Positions 15,503 through 24,267 of a DNA stretch of 64,000 bases are shown here, piece by piece. Under the pieces are notes generated by a model, which saw only the letters and a program-made list of their open reading frames with translations, made no database searches and had not been told where the DNA came from. The DNA comes from Melioribacteraceae bacterium (GTDB taxonomy: Bacteria > Bacteroidota > Ignavibacteria > Ignavibacteriales > Melioribacteraceae): contig JAIPBD010000023.1 in NCBI GenBank assembly GCA_021739765.1, positions 1 to 64,000 on the forward strand. The letters run 5' to 3'. A program made the translations under genes and the position numbers. Position 1 is the first letter of the stretch; each line of letters begins with the position of its first letter.

Positions 15503-17764
15503 TTATTTATTGTTCCATACAGGAATGTTAAAGCAACTTGATGTATGAATATTTAATTCTAATGGAACATTGGCATCATATATTGACTCTTCGCTAACCT
15601 CTTCTCCGGTACCATAATTAATTTGACCGTAACTATTTTTATTGCCATTAATAACGATGACAATCTTACTTCCCTTGGACATTTTTTTACTAACGATTCT
15701 TGTGTTGTCAAAAACTAACTTAATCAAGTTGTTAGGAGTTAATAATGCTCGTTTTTCTCTGTTAGCAGCATAACTTGCCCTGCCTATATAATAACTAAGA
15801 TGGAAGTATTTTTCCTCAGGAGTTAGTTCATAAAGATTGACTCCAAAATCAAAATCTTTTTTATTGGAGATGATATTTAACTCACCCGAAAAAGAGCCAT
15901 TTATAATCGTCTCCTTTTGCAAGGGTTCACTTATAAATACCAAGCCATCTTTCAGATTGATGCTATCCTTAACAATCGGCCAAGGATAATAATCGGAATT
16001 GTTCATATTTGACCTATCCGCAAAGTCAATACTAAGGTTAAGTGGGCTTTCATTTTTAGGCTTATCGCTAACCAAATTGTGGCTAAGACCAGCTCTACTT
16101 TCGTTTAAGAAATAAACAAGTGAGCTATTACTCATTTCTTCAAACGAGCCTTTATTTATCCATTTATTTGCCCCCATTATCTGGAAATTCACTTTATCTT
16201 GAAGGATGTCTGGCTTTTCTTTTCCCTTTAAAATGTAATCAAACCAATCAAAAACTAAATCATGTTGAATGTTAATACCGGCAACTGAGTCAATCTGGTA
16301 TCCTCTTAAAAAAGGGGAAGACCTGAACTGCGCGCCCCAGTGGTCATAAGGTCCAACAAGCAAAAAGTGGTTTGCATCAGGATTATATTTTAAATGCTCG
16401 TTATAATAATACATGGCTCCCCGCTGTGAATCGTCATAATACCCCGTTATGGTAAGTATTGGAATATCAATATGAGTGAACTCATCTTTATACGGAATCA
16501 TACTTTGCCAATACAAATCGTAGGAAGGATGCTTAATCCATTCCTTAAAGAGGTCATTATTAGAACCACTTAGACTGTCCATTTTGTTGTATTGTACGCC
16601 GGATTTAAACCAATCAGATTGTAGATTACTCCATCGATCTCTGTCAAAATAAGTTTTACTGTCTAAGAATTTATTATTGGCTACATACCAGTACCAACTG
16701 TAAGAAAAGTTAAGAAAAACATTATTTTCCATTGGAACATCTATTCCCGGAGCAATGGCAACTGAAGGCACAATTGTTTTTAAAGCCGGGTGAACTTTTT
16801 CTTTCATGGATGCCCATTGCGTGAAACCTCCATAACTACCGCCATACATTCCGACCTTGCCGTCACTCCAAGCTTGTTTGCTAATCCAGTCAATTACCGC
16901 GTATACATCTGAATGCTCATGTGTGTAAGGCTCAATTTTGCTTTTGCTCGACCGTTTGCCTCGTGATGTAGCGAAAACACCAACATATCCTTTCGATGCT
17001 GCCAAAATTGCATCCTGAAGGTTTGAGGGATCAGCATAAATTGTGAAATACAGAACAGCAGACATCGGAACTGCTTCTTTTTTACGCACAACAATAGCCG
17101 AAATCTCAGCACCATCTTTAGTGGTAATTAAAACGTTCTCATCTATCAGATATCTTTTGTTTTCATCCTCCTTTATCTTTTCAAAAACAATAGGTTCCGT
17201 AACGTTATAAACGTAGTATAGAAAATAATCTTTCAATAAAGCCAAAGCTTGCTCAAACGAAATGTTGCCTGCATCAAGTTTTTCATAATTGGTATTAAAG
17301 CGGTTTGTAAACTGTGCTACGCCATCATACGTAGTGAAACTCAGGTTTATCGAATAGGCTTGCTCATCGGAACAGGTTTGTAAATAATCTAAAAATACCG
17401 AAGAATAAGCTTCTATAAACGAGCTGCCAGAATCGAGTTGTTTGATTTTTGCTTTTGCATAGGTTTCGTATTGGATGAATTGGGGTAGGTTTTGCTCTGT
17501 TGTTAGCCCTTTCCTTAGAGATTGAATGGTTTTGATAGAAGCTGGATATTTTTCGGCAAGCATTTCTATTCTGAAAAGATCATTTCCATCTACCGTGTTT
17601 TCAGATTCCTCACTTTTCAGTAAAAAGTCTTTTGCCAAACTTCGCATGTTTTCAGCAAGGTCTATAGTGTCTGTTAACGAGACCTTCTGAAACTGTAAAT
17701 TCTGCGCCCTCAATGATTGACTAGCAAGTATCGATATAAGTAAAATAAAAGTTGTTTTTTTCAA
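15503..17764 (-). CDS. CocE/NonD-family secreted hydrolase (X-Pro dipeptidyl-peptidase S15 type)
   Basis: The 753-residue protein starts with a signal peptide (MKKTTFILLISILASQSLRAQ), has a helical N-terminal region of about 200 residues, then the S15/CocE catalytic domain: NVLITTKDGAEISAIVVRK, VFATSRGKRSS, the Asp-Val-Tyr-Ala-Val-Ile-Asp-Trp helix, nucleophile GGSYGGFTQWA near residue 308, acid loop TGYYDDSQRG and histidine in GPYDHWG. A C-terminal jelly-roll (about 550-750; FSGELNIISN, YIGRASY) is typical of the family. It likely cleaves acyl or X-Pro peptide bonds in the periplasm. Single-gene unit between attC-like sites. Confidence 0.85.
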   Translation of the reverse strand: MKKTTFILLISILASQSLRAQNLQFQKVSLTDTIDLAENMRSLAKDFLLKSEESENTVDGNDLFRIEMLAEKYPASIKTIQSLRKGLTTEQNLPQFIQYETYAKAKIKQLDSGSSFIEAYSSVFLDYLQTCSDEQAYSINLSFTTYDGVAQFTNRFNTNYEKLDAGNISFEQALALLKDYFLYYVYNVTEPIVFEKIKEDENKRYLIDENVLITTKDGAEISAIVVRKKEAVPMSAVLYFTIYADPSNLQDAILAASKGYVGVFATSRGKRSSKSKIEPYTHEHSDVYAVIDWISKQAWSDGKVGMYGGSYGGFTQWASMKEKVHPALKTIVPSVAIAPGIDVPMENNVFLNFSYSWYWYVANNKFLDSKTYFDRDRWSNLQSDWFKSGVQYNKMDSLSGSNNDLFKEWIKHPSYDLYWQSMIPYKDEFTHIDIPILTITGYYDDSQRGAMYYYNEHLKYNPDANHFLLVGPYDHWGAQFRSSPFLRGYQIDSVAGINIQHDLVFDWFDYILKGKEKPDILQDKVNFQIMGANKWINKGSFEEMSNSSLVYFLNESRAGLSHNLVSDKPKNESPLNLSIDFADRSNMNNSDYYPWPIVKDSINLKDGLVFISEPLQKETIINGSFSGELNIISNKKDFDFGVNLYELTPEEKYFHLSYYIGRASYAANREKRALLTPNNLIKLVFDNTRIVSKKMSKGSKIVIVINGNKNSYGQINYGTGEEVSEESIYDANVPLELNIHTSSCFNIPVWNNK

Positions 17765-17790
17765 TTTATTGGTCTTTGATTTTTAATGAT

Positions 17791-17920
17791 GCTTAACATT
17801 TAGTAAATGCAAAGTAGGCGATTGTGGGCTAAAAACCTATCAAACAGTTACGATTTTGAAGCGGGCTGCAACCCATGAATTTACTACTATCTCGGCTATT
17901 TTGTATATACATTGTTAGTC
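17791..17920 (-). repeat. attC-like site (type A, twin of 28,002-28,132)
   Basis: Minus strand begins GACTAACAATGTATATACAA and ends CATTTACTAAATGTTAAGC. Arms AAAATAGCCGA and TCGCCTACTTTGC pair. Bases 17,808-17,874 match 28,020-28,086 at 61 of 67 positions by my count. Confidence 0.8.
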
Positions 17921-17938
17921 TTTCGTTTTTTTATGTAA

Positions 17939-18745
17939 TTATTCTTCAACAACTTCAATAATCTTTTCAGTTAATTTATCAACCGAATTATCGAGATTTT
18001 CTATACTCCCCAGTATACGACTCAGTTCAAAGAACCGAATAACATACATATTTGCATAGGTACGATTATTTTTATAGGCATCTATTTGAACATGGAAATA
18101 GCTGATGTTTCTCTTGAAATTGGGAAGTTTACGCGCTATTTGCCTTTCTGTTTCCTTTAAGTCAACATGTTGTCCTTTTAACCACATATCCAAAAGACTG
18201 TGATGGTCCATTGTATAAGGAAGTTCTATATTGTTCCAATAGGTTTCAAATGCAGAAATCCTTTTATCTAAGTCATTTAGTTGGCTTTGATATTCCGAAA
18301 CGCTTCTTTTTATCGAATCAGATGCGATTTCACTGTAACCACCAGATGAAACCAATTCGCTTAATGAAGTTGTGGCAACCGAATTAATAGATATTGGGCC
18401 AAGATCATTTTGCGAGTGTAGAAAATAAGTCTCTAAATCAGCTATTTCGTAATCTGGATTACTCAATGAATCGATATGATGAAGTGAATTGCTAATTTGA
18501 TTTCTGACAGTATTCATGTTCTTTGTAATGATCACCTTATTGGACTTGAGTTCCTCCAGCAATGAGTTTAAATTCTTTGAATTTCTTAGTTCTATTTTTT
18601 TAATCTCATTTGCATTATTTATCTGTAAAGCAATCAAAATTCCTATTACAACTAAAACAATTTCTCCAAGGGCATAAATCAAATAATTACTGAATTTGTT
18701 TTCAGAGAGCAGTTTTTGTCTAATTTTTCTAAAGAATTTTATCAT
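17939..18745 (-). CDS. DUF6090-family membrane protein
   Basis: The N-terminus MIKFFRKIRQKLLSENKFSN followed by the single membrane helix YALGEIVLVVIGILIALQIN is the hallmark of DUF6090, a family frequent in Flavobacteria and other Bacteroidota with no known function. The remaining about 220 residues are largely helical and charged, probably on the periplasmic side, with coiled-coil potential around residues 55-160. Single-gene unit between two well-formed attC-like sites. Confidence 0.8.
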   Translation of the reverse strand: MIKFFRKIRQKLLSENKFSNYLIYALGEIVLVVIGILIALQINNANEIKKIELRNSKNLNSLLEELKSNKVIITKNMNTVRNQISNSLHHIDSLSNPDYEIADLETYFLHSQNDLGPISINSVATTSLSELVSSGGYSEIASDSIKRSVSEYQSQLNDLDKRISAFETYWNNIELPYTMDHHSLLDMWLKGQHVDLKETERQIARKLPNFKRNISYFHVQIDAYKNNRTYANMYVIRFFELSRILGSIENLDNSVDKLTEKIIEVVEE

Positions 18746-18770
18746 TGGCTAGATCTTGTTTATTAATGAA

Positions 18771-18904
18771 GGCTAACGGTTTGAATATGGTGCGTTTGGC
18801 ATTACAACACTCCAAACTTTCAGGTTACTACAATATTTCTTAATTGCCATCATCTTCATTTTTAGCACTATCTGCCAAATGCACCATATTTTTTGTTGTA
18901 GGGC
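18771..18904 (-). repeat. attC-like site (best stem)
   Basis: Minus strand begins GCCCTACAACAAAAAATATG and ends CCATATTCAAACCGTTAGCC. The inner arms AATATGGTGCATTTGGCA and TGCCAAACGCACCATATT match at 17 of 18 positions, and the ends are CTACAAC and GTTAGCC. This is the clearest attC-like fold in the window. Confidence 0.85.
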
Positions 18905-18927
18905 GTTTTCATTCACTCTCTTTTCAT

Positions 18928-19629
18928 TTATTGTCGAAATTGAATAACAAAAAATAGAAATTGTATTCCGTCATAAAGAGCGTGAGATATGATTAACGGC
19001 AACAATCTGCGATACTTATAAAAATAAAAACTTATTATTACACTTTTAAGTCCTATGGAAATTATTCCAGCAGTTCCTTGGTATAAATGTGCTACTCCGA
19101 TTAGTGTAGAAGCCAAAAATATTACAGCAATTTGCCAATTTTTATTTTCGTTTACATTCCACAAGCATTTTAGTAAAAACACTCTTGATAATTCTTCAAA
19201 AAGTGCAATACCAATCCACAAAACAGGTCCAAACCAAACAAGCATTAACAAAGGGTTGTTTGACAAATCAACCATTGTATTAATCAATTCGGTATTAGGC
19301 GGATTATGATTAGGTATCCATTGATAAAGAGTTACTCTTTCTATAAAGAACATTGCGAAATATATAGCAGTCAATCCTATACCAATCAAGATGTCCCAAT
19401 ACCAAATCCCTTTACCTGAATTAAATGTTTCTTTAAATGTATCTTTTATCAAGTATTTATTGAGATACATAATCAAAAGACTTATTCCACCACCAAAAAC
19501 CAAAGGATAGACAGTCATATCAGTTGTCGAAAAATTTTCTGTTTGTGTCAGTCTATACCAAATCATTATGATATTGATTGGTAAAATTGCAATGCTGATT
19601 GCTAAAATATTTCGTAATATTTTATTCAT
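18928..19629 (-). CDS. CPBP-family intramembrane metalloprotease-like protein
   Basis: The 233-residue protein has six or more membrane helices and the three CPBP (CAAX protease/bacteriocin-processing) motifs in the right order: FEELSRVFLLK (paired glutamates, about residue 146), GVAHLYQG (histidine, about 183) and ISHALYDGIQ (H-x-x-x-D, about 219). Motif 1 is normally EExxxR and here the Arg is one place earlier (EELSR), so activity is not certain. CPBP proteins cleave in the membrane; roles include bacteriocin self-immunity. Single-gene unit. Confidence 0.8.
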   Translation of the reverse strand: MNKILRNILAISIAILPINIIMIWYRLTQTENFSTTDMTVYPLVFGGGISLLIMYLNKYLIKDTFKETFNSGKGIWYWDILIGIGLTAIYFAMFFIERVTLYQWIPNHNPPNTELINTMVDLSNNPLLMLVWFGPVLWIGIALFEELSRVFLLKCLWNVNENKNWQIAVIFLASTLIGVAHLYQGTAGIISIGLKSVIISFYFYKYRRLLPLIISHALYDGIQFLFFVIQFRQ

Positions 19630-19649
19630 AATTCTCAGTTTCTTTAAAT

Positions 19650-19783
19650 GCCCTACAACGGTGAGTATAAGAATAGTAGCCGATTGCGTGACACTTTCCT
19701 GTCAAATTACACAAAAGTTGGAGCGGGCTACAACCATTGATTTTACTCCAGAACCGGCTATAATTTTTATGCATTGTTGTAAG
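19650..19783 (-). repeat. attC-like site
   Basis: Minus strand begins CTTACAACAATGCATAAAAA and ends CTTATACTCACCGTTGTAG. Arms TATAAAAATTATAGCCG-like and CGGCTACTATTCTTATA pair well. The interior GGTTGTAGCCCGCT is shared with the sites at 17,791 and 28,002. Confidence 0.8.
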
Positions 19784-19789
19784 TAGTTT

Positions 19790-20752
19790 TTACTGCAATT
19801 TTGTCAACCATCTTATTGAGTTTAAAAATAAATCTGCATTATCACAATCGGGATCATGAATAGTTACAGGAATTTTCTCACCGTCAATAAGCAAATCTAA
19901 GCTTCTGAATATTCCTTGATCTGTACAAACTATAACTCTACCCGCTCCGAAATTAAACCCAATCATTCCAGCATAAGAATCGGAAGATTCTTCGATATCT
20001 ATGCTTCCATCATGAGTAGGAGTGAAATTAATTGTATTCTTTGGAAAGGGCAGAATATTGTCTTCCGGATTTCTAAAAATAGCTGCTCCGCATAAAAACT
20101 TTATCGTGTCTGGCAGGATGTCATTTGAAAGTCTGGAAGCTATAACAGGGTGGTTAATATTAATCATTCCGTTTTTTGAAGTCATTAAAAAGTGACTGCA
20201 TAACCCACAATTATGCCCCGGGAAATTTGGATGATATGCATAACCATCTCTGAATTTTATACTAAATGCTTCTAAAAGTGGTAAAGCACCACTACCTCCC
20301 GGGAAATGACTTAAAAACAAAAAGAGACTTCCCCCCTCATACACATATTTGGTAATGTCAATAACCTCTGCATCACTCAAAGGTGATTTATACATCACCT
20401 CTTTTTTTTCACCGCTTTCCAATATGATTTTATCATTCGGCATACCATGCAAAACAAGCATGTCTGGCTTGGTTTCTTTAAGATTTATTGAATCCAGTGT
20501 GTTGTGGGTAAAAAGGACATTAAAACCATCTTCACGCATAATTCTTAACATTTCACGTGCTGTCTCCTTTCCATAGGAGAGTGAATAGATAGTATTATGT
20601 GCTTGGTCTATTAGAATCTTTTTATGGTGGGTATCTTTGAGCGATTTAAATTGATATTGAAAAATTGTATCAAATTCTGCTTCGACAGTTCCTTGTCCAA
20701 AGGATATATTTCCGATCATTATCAATATGACGATTCCAAGATTTATTTTCAT
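19790..20752 (-). CDS. Secreted glutamine-amidotransferase-fold (ThuA/DUF4350-like) protein
   Basis: I start at the ATG at 20752 (MKINLGIVILIMIGNISFGQ, a signal peptide), preceded by AAAGGTAAACATC; the longer frame to 20788 overlaps the upstream gene. The 320-residue protein begins with KKILIDQAHNTIYSL, then GKETAREMLRIMREDGFNV and DMLVLHG, YVYEGGSLFLFLSHFPG, and ends AGRVIVCTDQGIFRS and NADLFLNSIRWL. This pattern fits class-I glutamine-amidotransferase-like domains of the ThuA/DUF4350 group that lack a clear catalytic triad. Last gene of the TetR-headed operon, 17 bases after DUF2568. Function unknown. Confidence 0.65.
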   Translation of the reverse strand: MKINLGIVILIMIGNISFGQGTVEAEFDTIFQYQFKSLKDTHHKKILIDQAHNTIYSLSYGKETAREMLRIMREDGFNVLFTHNTLDSINLKETKPDMLVLHGMPNDKIILESGEKKEVMYKSPLSDAEVIDITKYVYEGGSLFLFLSHFPGGSGALPLLEAFSIKFRDGYAYHPNFPGHNCGLCSHFLMTSKNGMININHPVIASRLSNDILPDTIKFLCGAAIFRNPEDNILPFPKNTINFTPTHDGSIDIEESSDSYAGMIGFNFGAGRVIVCTDQGIFRSLDLLIDGEKIPVTIHDPDCDNADLFLNSIRWLTKLQ

Positions 20753-20769
20753 GATGTTTACCTTTAAAA

Positions 20770-21138
20770 TTATTTTGTAAGTAGCCAATATACGCGGTGA
20801 TATGAAAAACCATAATGCACTAACACAACCGCTGCAAGCGCCAAACTCAAGTAATTTGATTCCATATTGTATAATGCCAAGGTGGCAAAACCAAAAAATA
20901 AAAATTCAATACAAAGCCTTACTAATCCTGAAATGGGAACGGGAGCATTGCCCGATCGGCTGGGGTCATTAGGCACAGCAAATGTTCCCCAAATCACAGC
21001 TGCGATATCCGGCAAGCTAATAGCGAAAACATATCTTTCCCAGTTGTCACTTTGTTTCCATCCCCAAATTCCTATTATTGCTAATGAAAAGATTTCAAGT
21101 AGAAAACGCACTGCCAGATTAATCGGATTAGAGCTCAT
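20770..21138 (-). CDS. DUF2568 (YrdB-like) membrane protein
   Basis: 122 residues with four membrane helices and the family block FAVPNDPSRSG followed by PVPISGLVRLCIEFLFFG. YrdB/DUF2568 proteins are small integral membrane proteins of unknown role. Part of the TetR-headed operon. Confidence 0.8.
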   Translation of the reverse strand: MSSNPINLAVRFLLEIFSLAIIGIWGWKQSDNWERYVFAISLPDIAAVIWGTFAVPNDPSRSGNAPVPISGLVRLCIEFLFFGFATLALYNMESNYLSLALAAVVLVHYGFSYHRVYWLLTK

Positions 21139-21157
21139 GTCTTTAATATTTTTATAC

Positions 21158-21676
21158 TCACTTTTGTTGTCCTTCTACCCTTGTTTTTAGTGCTTTATTC
21201 ATTGAAATAAACCCTTCTTTGGTATCTTCACCAATCATTTTCATCAATAGTCCGGAGAAAAGTCCAGTAAAATTTTCACCTTGTATAAATCGGGTCTGAT
21301 TAGGAGTGACTTCTTCCAGAATGAAATAGTGTTCTCCATCAAAAATTCCTTTAATACCTAACTTTCCCTTCCATCTAAACTCCTGCCTAAACTGATTTTT
21401 GAGTACAATAGGTTTGAAATCCATAGGATCATTTCCTTCAGTTTGAAGAGTGGTTTTCAGAAAATCTCCTGTTTTGGTTGAACCGGATATCTTTATTATA
21501 AACGGATTCCACGCCGGATAAGCCTCATGATTCATTAAAACATTCCAAACTTCATCTGAAGGTGCATCAATTAAAATTTCAGATTTCAGACTTCGTGTTG
21601 TAAATATATTCAGGATTACTAATACAAACACTGTTGCCAGCAATACAACCGTTGCTACTTTAATTATTTTTTTCAT
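21158..21676 (-). CDS. Membrane-anchored SRPBCC (START-like) protein
   Basis: The 172-residue protein has an N-terminal membrane anchor (VATVVLLATVFVLVILNI) and then an SRPBCC/polyketide-cyclase-like domain: SEILIDAPSDEVWNVLMNHE, YPAWNPFI, FRWKGKLGIKGIFDGEHYF and the long C-terminal helix after ENFTGLFSGLL. These domains form a deep hydrophobic pocket for lipids or aromatic compounds. It lies 19 bases before DUF2568 and three bases after the membrane-protein gene at 21680, so co-transcription is likely. Confidence 0.8.
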   Translation of the reverse strand: MKKIIKVATVVLLATVFVLVILNIFTTRSLKSEILIDAPSDEVWNVLMNHEAYPAWNPFIIKISGSTKTGDFLKTTLQTEGNDPMDFKPIVLKNQFRQEFRWKGKLGIKGIFDGEHYFILEEVTPNQTRFIQGENFTGLFSGLLMKMIGEDTKEGFISMNKALKTRVEGQQK

Positions 21677-21679
21677 TTT

Positions 21680-22309
21680 TTATTCTTTTCTGATATGGTT
21701 GGCTAAACAAATCGTACCAGTTGAGAATAATAATATACCAACAGTTCTTATAGGAAATAATACTCCAATACCGAACAAAGGGACACCAATTATAAGTAAC
21801 CATATTGGTAACTTTGGAAATGATTTTGCTTTTAAAGCAGAGATTCCAAAAATCATATAACCAACTGCTAAAATTGCTCCGGAAATTACTAGTCCAGAAA
21901 CTACAAGAGTATCACCGCTTACTAATTCACCCTGTACGTCAAGAAGCCTGGGATTAATTTTAGCTGCCGCTGGCCAAATTATTGTTTCATAATATTGAAT
22001 ACAAGTATACAAGATGAGGCCTGATGTAGTTACCATCATTCCTATAAATCCTGGAAGTTTGAAACTATTTGCATACTTTAAATAAAATCCCGGGAAACCC
22101 AAAGTCAATAATAAGACTGAACATAATCCGATTACATTAACAAACACCCAGTTGCTATCAAGGATTAAATTCTGAAAAGAATCCGCTGCATCATCAATTG
22201 GGAGTAAGATTGGCATTAAAAACCACCATACTAATAATCCTGTTCCTCCTATTGAACTTATGGTTGCTTCTATTCTAATAATCGTGGTAATATTCATTTG
22301 TTTTATCAT
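21680..22309 (-). CDS. Multi-pass membrane protein, unknown
   Basis: The 209-residue protein has six to seven hydrophobic helices (for example SIGGTGLLVWWFLMPILL, VNVIGLCSVLLLTLGFPG, GLVISGAILAVGYMIFGI, IWLLIIGVPLFGIGVLF). I do not recognise a named family. ATGs at 22309 and 22297 are both possible; neither has a strong ribosome-binding site. Member of the TetR-headed operon. Confidence 0.7.
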   Translation of the reverse strand: MIKQMNITTIIRIEATISSIGGTGLLVWWFLMPILLPIDDAADSFQNLILDSNWVFVNVIGLCSVLLLTLGFPGFYLKYANSFKLPGFIGMMVTTSGLILYTCIQYYETIIWPAAAKINPRLLDVQGELVSGDTLVVSGLVISGAILAVGYMIFGISALKAKSFPKLPIWLLIIGVPLFGIGVLFPIRTVGILLFSTGTICLANHIRKE

Positions 22310-22333
22310 GGTGATATTATTTATGATGCATAA

Positions 22334-23128
22334 CTATTTATTTACATAAAAACGCATGTCAAATATGATATTTGTACAATAAAAGCCTGACTTTTCAATT
22401 GCTTTTCTTGCGGCGACATTTTCTAATGTAGTTGAACAAATAGGTTTTCTGTTTACCTCCAACACCCTGTTTACCTGCATTTGCAACACTTTTGTGGCAA
22501 TTCCTTTTCCCTGAAAATCTCTGTTTACTATAATTCCTAAATCTGCTATTTCAGGTTGAGAATCACTTATTCTGCATTCGCTCGTTGCGATAATGATATC
22601 TGCTTCTTTTACAATGAATATTTCTTTTCTTGAAACAAGGTTTTCCGTATAACCAAAAGTATCATCCATACCAACTTGCTCTTTTAAAAACGATTTAACA
22701 GCAGGAATATCATCGCTTGTCAATAGCTCTAACTGCAAGGTTGGATCAAAATCAAGTTTCGTATTTGTATGTTCAAAACAAAAGGTATTTGTCTTAACGG
22801 TTTTTGAAAGTGATAAACACGTATTAAATGAAATCGGCTCACTGGAACTCAAACGTGCAGAAGTAATTAATTCTGAATCGATTAAAGTGGTAATCACATG
22901 TTCCATTTTGGAATTAAACTTCTCTAATAAAAATAGTTGTAATAAACATTTTTCGCTATTAACACAACAGTATCCGATTGTTTTATGATCAATTTCAATG
23001 AGGTAATGTTGAGATGAAGCAATGTAAAGTTGTTCCCACATGGCATCAATTGGTGCGGTTAATTTTTGATAGAGCTCGGACCTTAATTGAGTTATAACTT
23101 CTGTATTATTTGTTTTTATAAAATTCAT
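22334..23128 (-). CDS. GNAT-family acetyltransferase (two-lobed)
   Basis: The 264-residue protein has a degenerate N-terminal lobe (residues 1-125, IEIDHKTIGYCCVNSEKCLL) and a canonical C-terminal GNAT domain: IATSECRI, ADLGIIVNRDFQGKGIATKVL (the R/Q-x-x-G-x-G/A acetyl-CoA loop, about residue 205) and CSTTLENVAARKAIEKSGF. It overlaps the TetR gene by four bases, so the two are translationally coupled. Substrate unknown. Confidence 0.85.
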   Translation of the reverse strand: MNFIKTNNTEVITQLRSELYQKLTAPIDAMWEQLYIASSQHYLIEIDHKTIGYCCVNSEKCLLQLFLLEKFNSKMEHVITTLIDSELITSARLSSSEPISFNTCLSLSKTVKTNTFCFEHTNTKLDFDPTLQLELLTSDDIPAVKSFLKEQVGMDDTFGYTENLVSRKEIFIVKEADIIIATSECRISDSQPEIADLGIIVNRDFQGKGIATKVLQMQVNRVLEVNRKPICSTTLENVAARKAIEKSGFYCTNIIFDMRFYVNK

Positions 23129-23667
23129 CGCTGTGTGTATTTCTTTATAATAAGTTCTTTAATTTGGTTTAGTGGGAAATCTTCATAAATCCCAAGGTAG
23201 TTGAGCGCAATTCCATCCAGTTCCGCAATAAACATGTGGCTCTTTACCAATGAATCTGTAGTATCAATCTTATCAAAAATGCTTTTCGTAGCTTCCAGTA
23301 TAAATGTTGACCTTTCTTTTATTAGGTCATTTAAAACGTCTCTGGTAGCTGGTTGGACCATCATATTCAAATTAAACTGGAAAAACATTTTGTCTGCCTC
23401 CAATTGCAAAAAGAATGATTCTAAAAGTTCAACCAATTGTTCCCGGGGAGATTGATTTGTTTTGTCAATGCTGTTTATTTCAACAATCAGTCTGGTTGTT
23501 CTCAGGAAAATCTCTCTCAGTAAACCATTCTTTGATTTAAAATGATGCGAAATCAGTCCTTTTGAAACATTGGCTGTTTCACAAACCACCGATAGGGGGG
23601 TGTTTTCAAATCCTCTTTCGGCGAATAATTTTGTGGCTATTTCTATCAGTTGTTCTTTCTTGTCCAT
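23125..23667 (-). CDS. TetR-family repressor heading a six-gene operon
   Basis: The 180-residue protein starts with a TetR helix-turn-helix: IEIATKLFAERGFENTPLSV then VCETANVSKGLISHHFKSK. The rest is an all-helical ligand domain. It is the first gene of a tight run (TetR, GNAT, membrane protein, SRPBCC, DUF2568, ThuA-like), with a palindrome-like element right upstream at 23,691-23,712. I infer autorepression and release by an unknown, probably hydrophobic, ligand. Confidence 0.9.
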   Translation of the reverse strand: MDKKEQLIEIATKLFAERGFENTPLSVVCETANVSKGLISHHFKSKNGLLREIFLRTTRLIVEINSIDKTNQSPREQLVELLESFFLQLEADKMFFQFNLNMMVQPATRDVLNDLIKERSTFILEATKSIFDKIDTTDSLVKSHMFIAELDGIALNYLGIYEDFPLNQIKELIIKKYTQR

Positions 23668-23690
23668 AATTATAATTCCACTTTGTAAAA

Positions 23691-23712
23691 ACTGACCGTA
23701 CGTGCAGTCGGT
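23691..23712 (-). promoter_or_regulatory. TetR operator-like palindrome
   Basis: ACTGACCGTACGTGCAGTCG then GT is a 22-base imperfect palindrome (16 of 22 positions symmetric) 24 bases before the TetR start. GACyG-n-CrGTC half-sites are usual for TetR proteins. It is well placed to overlap the promoter. Confidence 0.65.
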
Positions 23713-24089
23713 TGTAAATATACGAATAAAAATCTATTCTGCAAGAGAAGTTATTTATTTGGGATGATTTTTAGGAATACGTTGATTGATAATCATTAAG
23801 CACATAAAATAAATATTCATAAAAGAAGTATTTAATAATATTAAAAAAGAAAAGTGTTAATCTTTAAACGGGATGCAGGCAAGCCGAAAACAACTCTTTT
23901 GCAAAGCTTGGGTTGAGGGTTGGTTTATGCGACTTTGCAAATGTGCCAAATGAACATTGCAGAAAAAATTAAAAATGCGGGAGGGGTAAAAATTTAAACT
24001 TGAGTCGGATTAAGTGGCTGGAATTTCAATCCGTCAAAGAGCTCTTTCCATTGTCTGCTTTTTTCGCAGCACGGTCGTTTTTCAGGCTT
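23713..24089 (-). other. Non-coding/remnant stretch between two cassette units
   Basis: No intact gene. It holds a long hairpin-type repeat (23,868-23,960) and, at 23,994-24,090, a frame reading KPEKRPCCEKSRQWKELFDG and LKFQPLNPTQV with a stop but no clear start. The short frame sits exactly where a cassette gene would be, between an attC-like site and the hairpin repeat. I cannot name it. Confidence 0.4.
23868..23960 (-). repeat. Hairpin-type attC-like element
   Basis: The arms CTCTTTTGCAAAG (23,894-23,906) and CTTTGCAAATGTG (23,933-23,945) pair around a 26-base loop. On the minus strand TTTGGCACATTTGCAAAG opens the element and CTTGCCTGCATCCCG follows it. The terminal boxes are not clear, so its membership in the attC-like family is tentative. 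Confidence 0.4.
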
Positions 24090-24143
24090 GCCAACGTACT
24101 GAATAAACGCCGGTTTTAAGGGCGTTTATTTATTGTTGTGAGC
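24090..24143 (-). repeat. Short attC-like site
   Basis: Minus strand: GCTCACAACAATAAATAAACG through CC, loop CTTAAAACC, then GGCGTTTATT and CAGTACGTTGGC. A near-perfect 10-base stem with CACAAC and GTTGGC ends. Same design as 2,532-2,579. Confidence 0.75.
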
Positions 24144-24267
24144 TGTTATATTCCTTAATAATTTTCATTTATTCACTAAATCACTTTTGTTTCCGTAAAG
24201 GAACCAAAAACTCAGATTCCATACATAGCATAGTTTATTTTTATTCGTAAGATTGGATTTTTATGAA

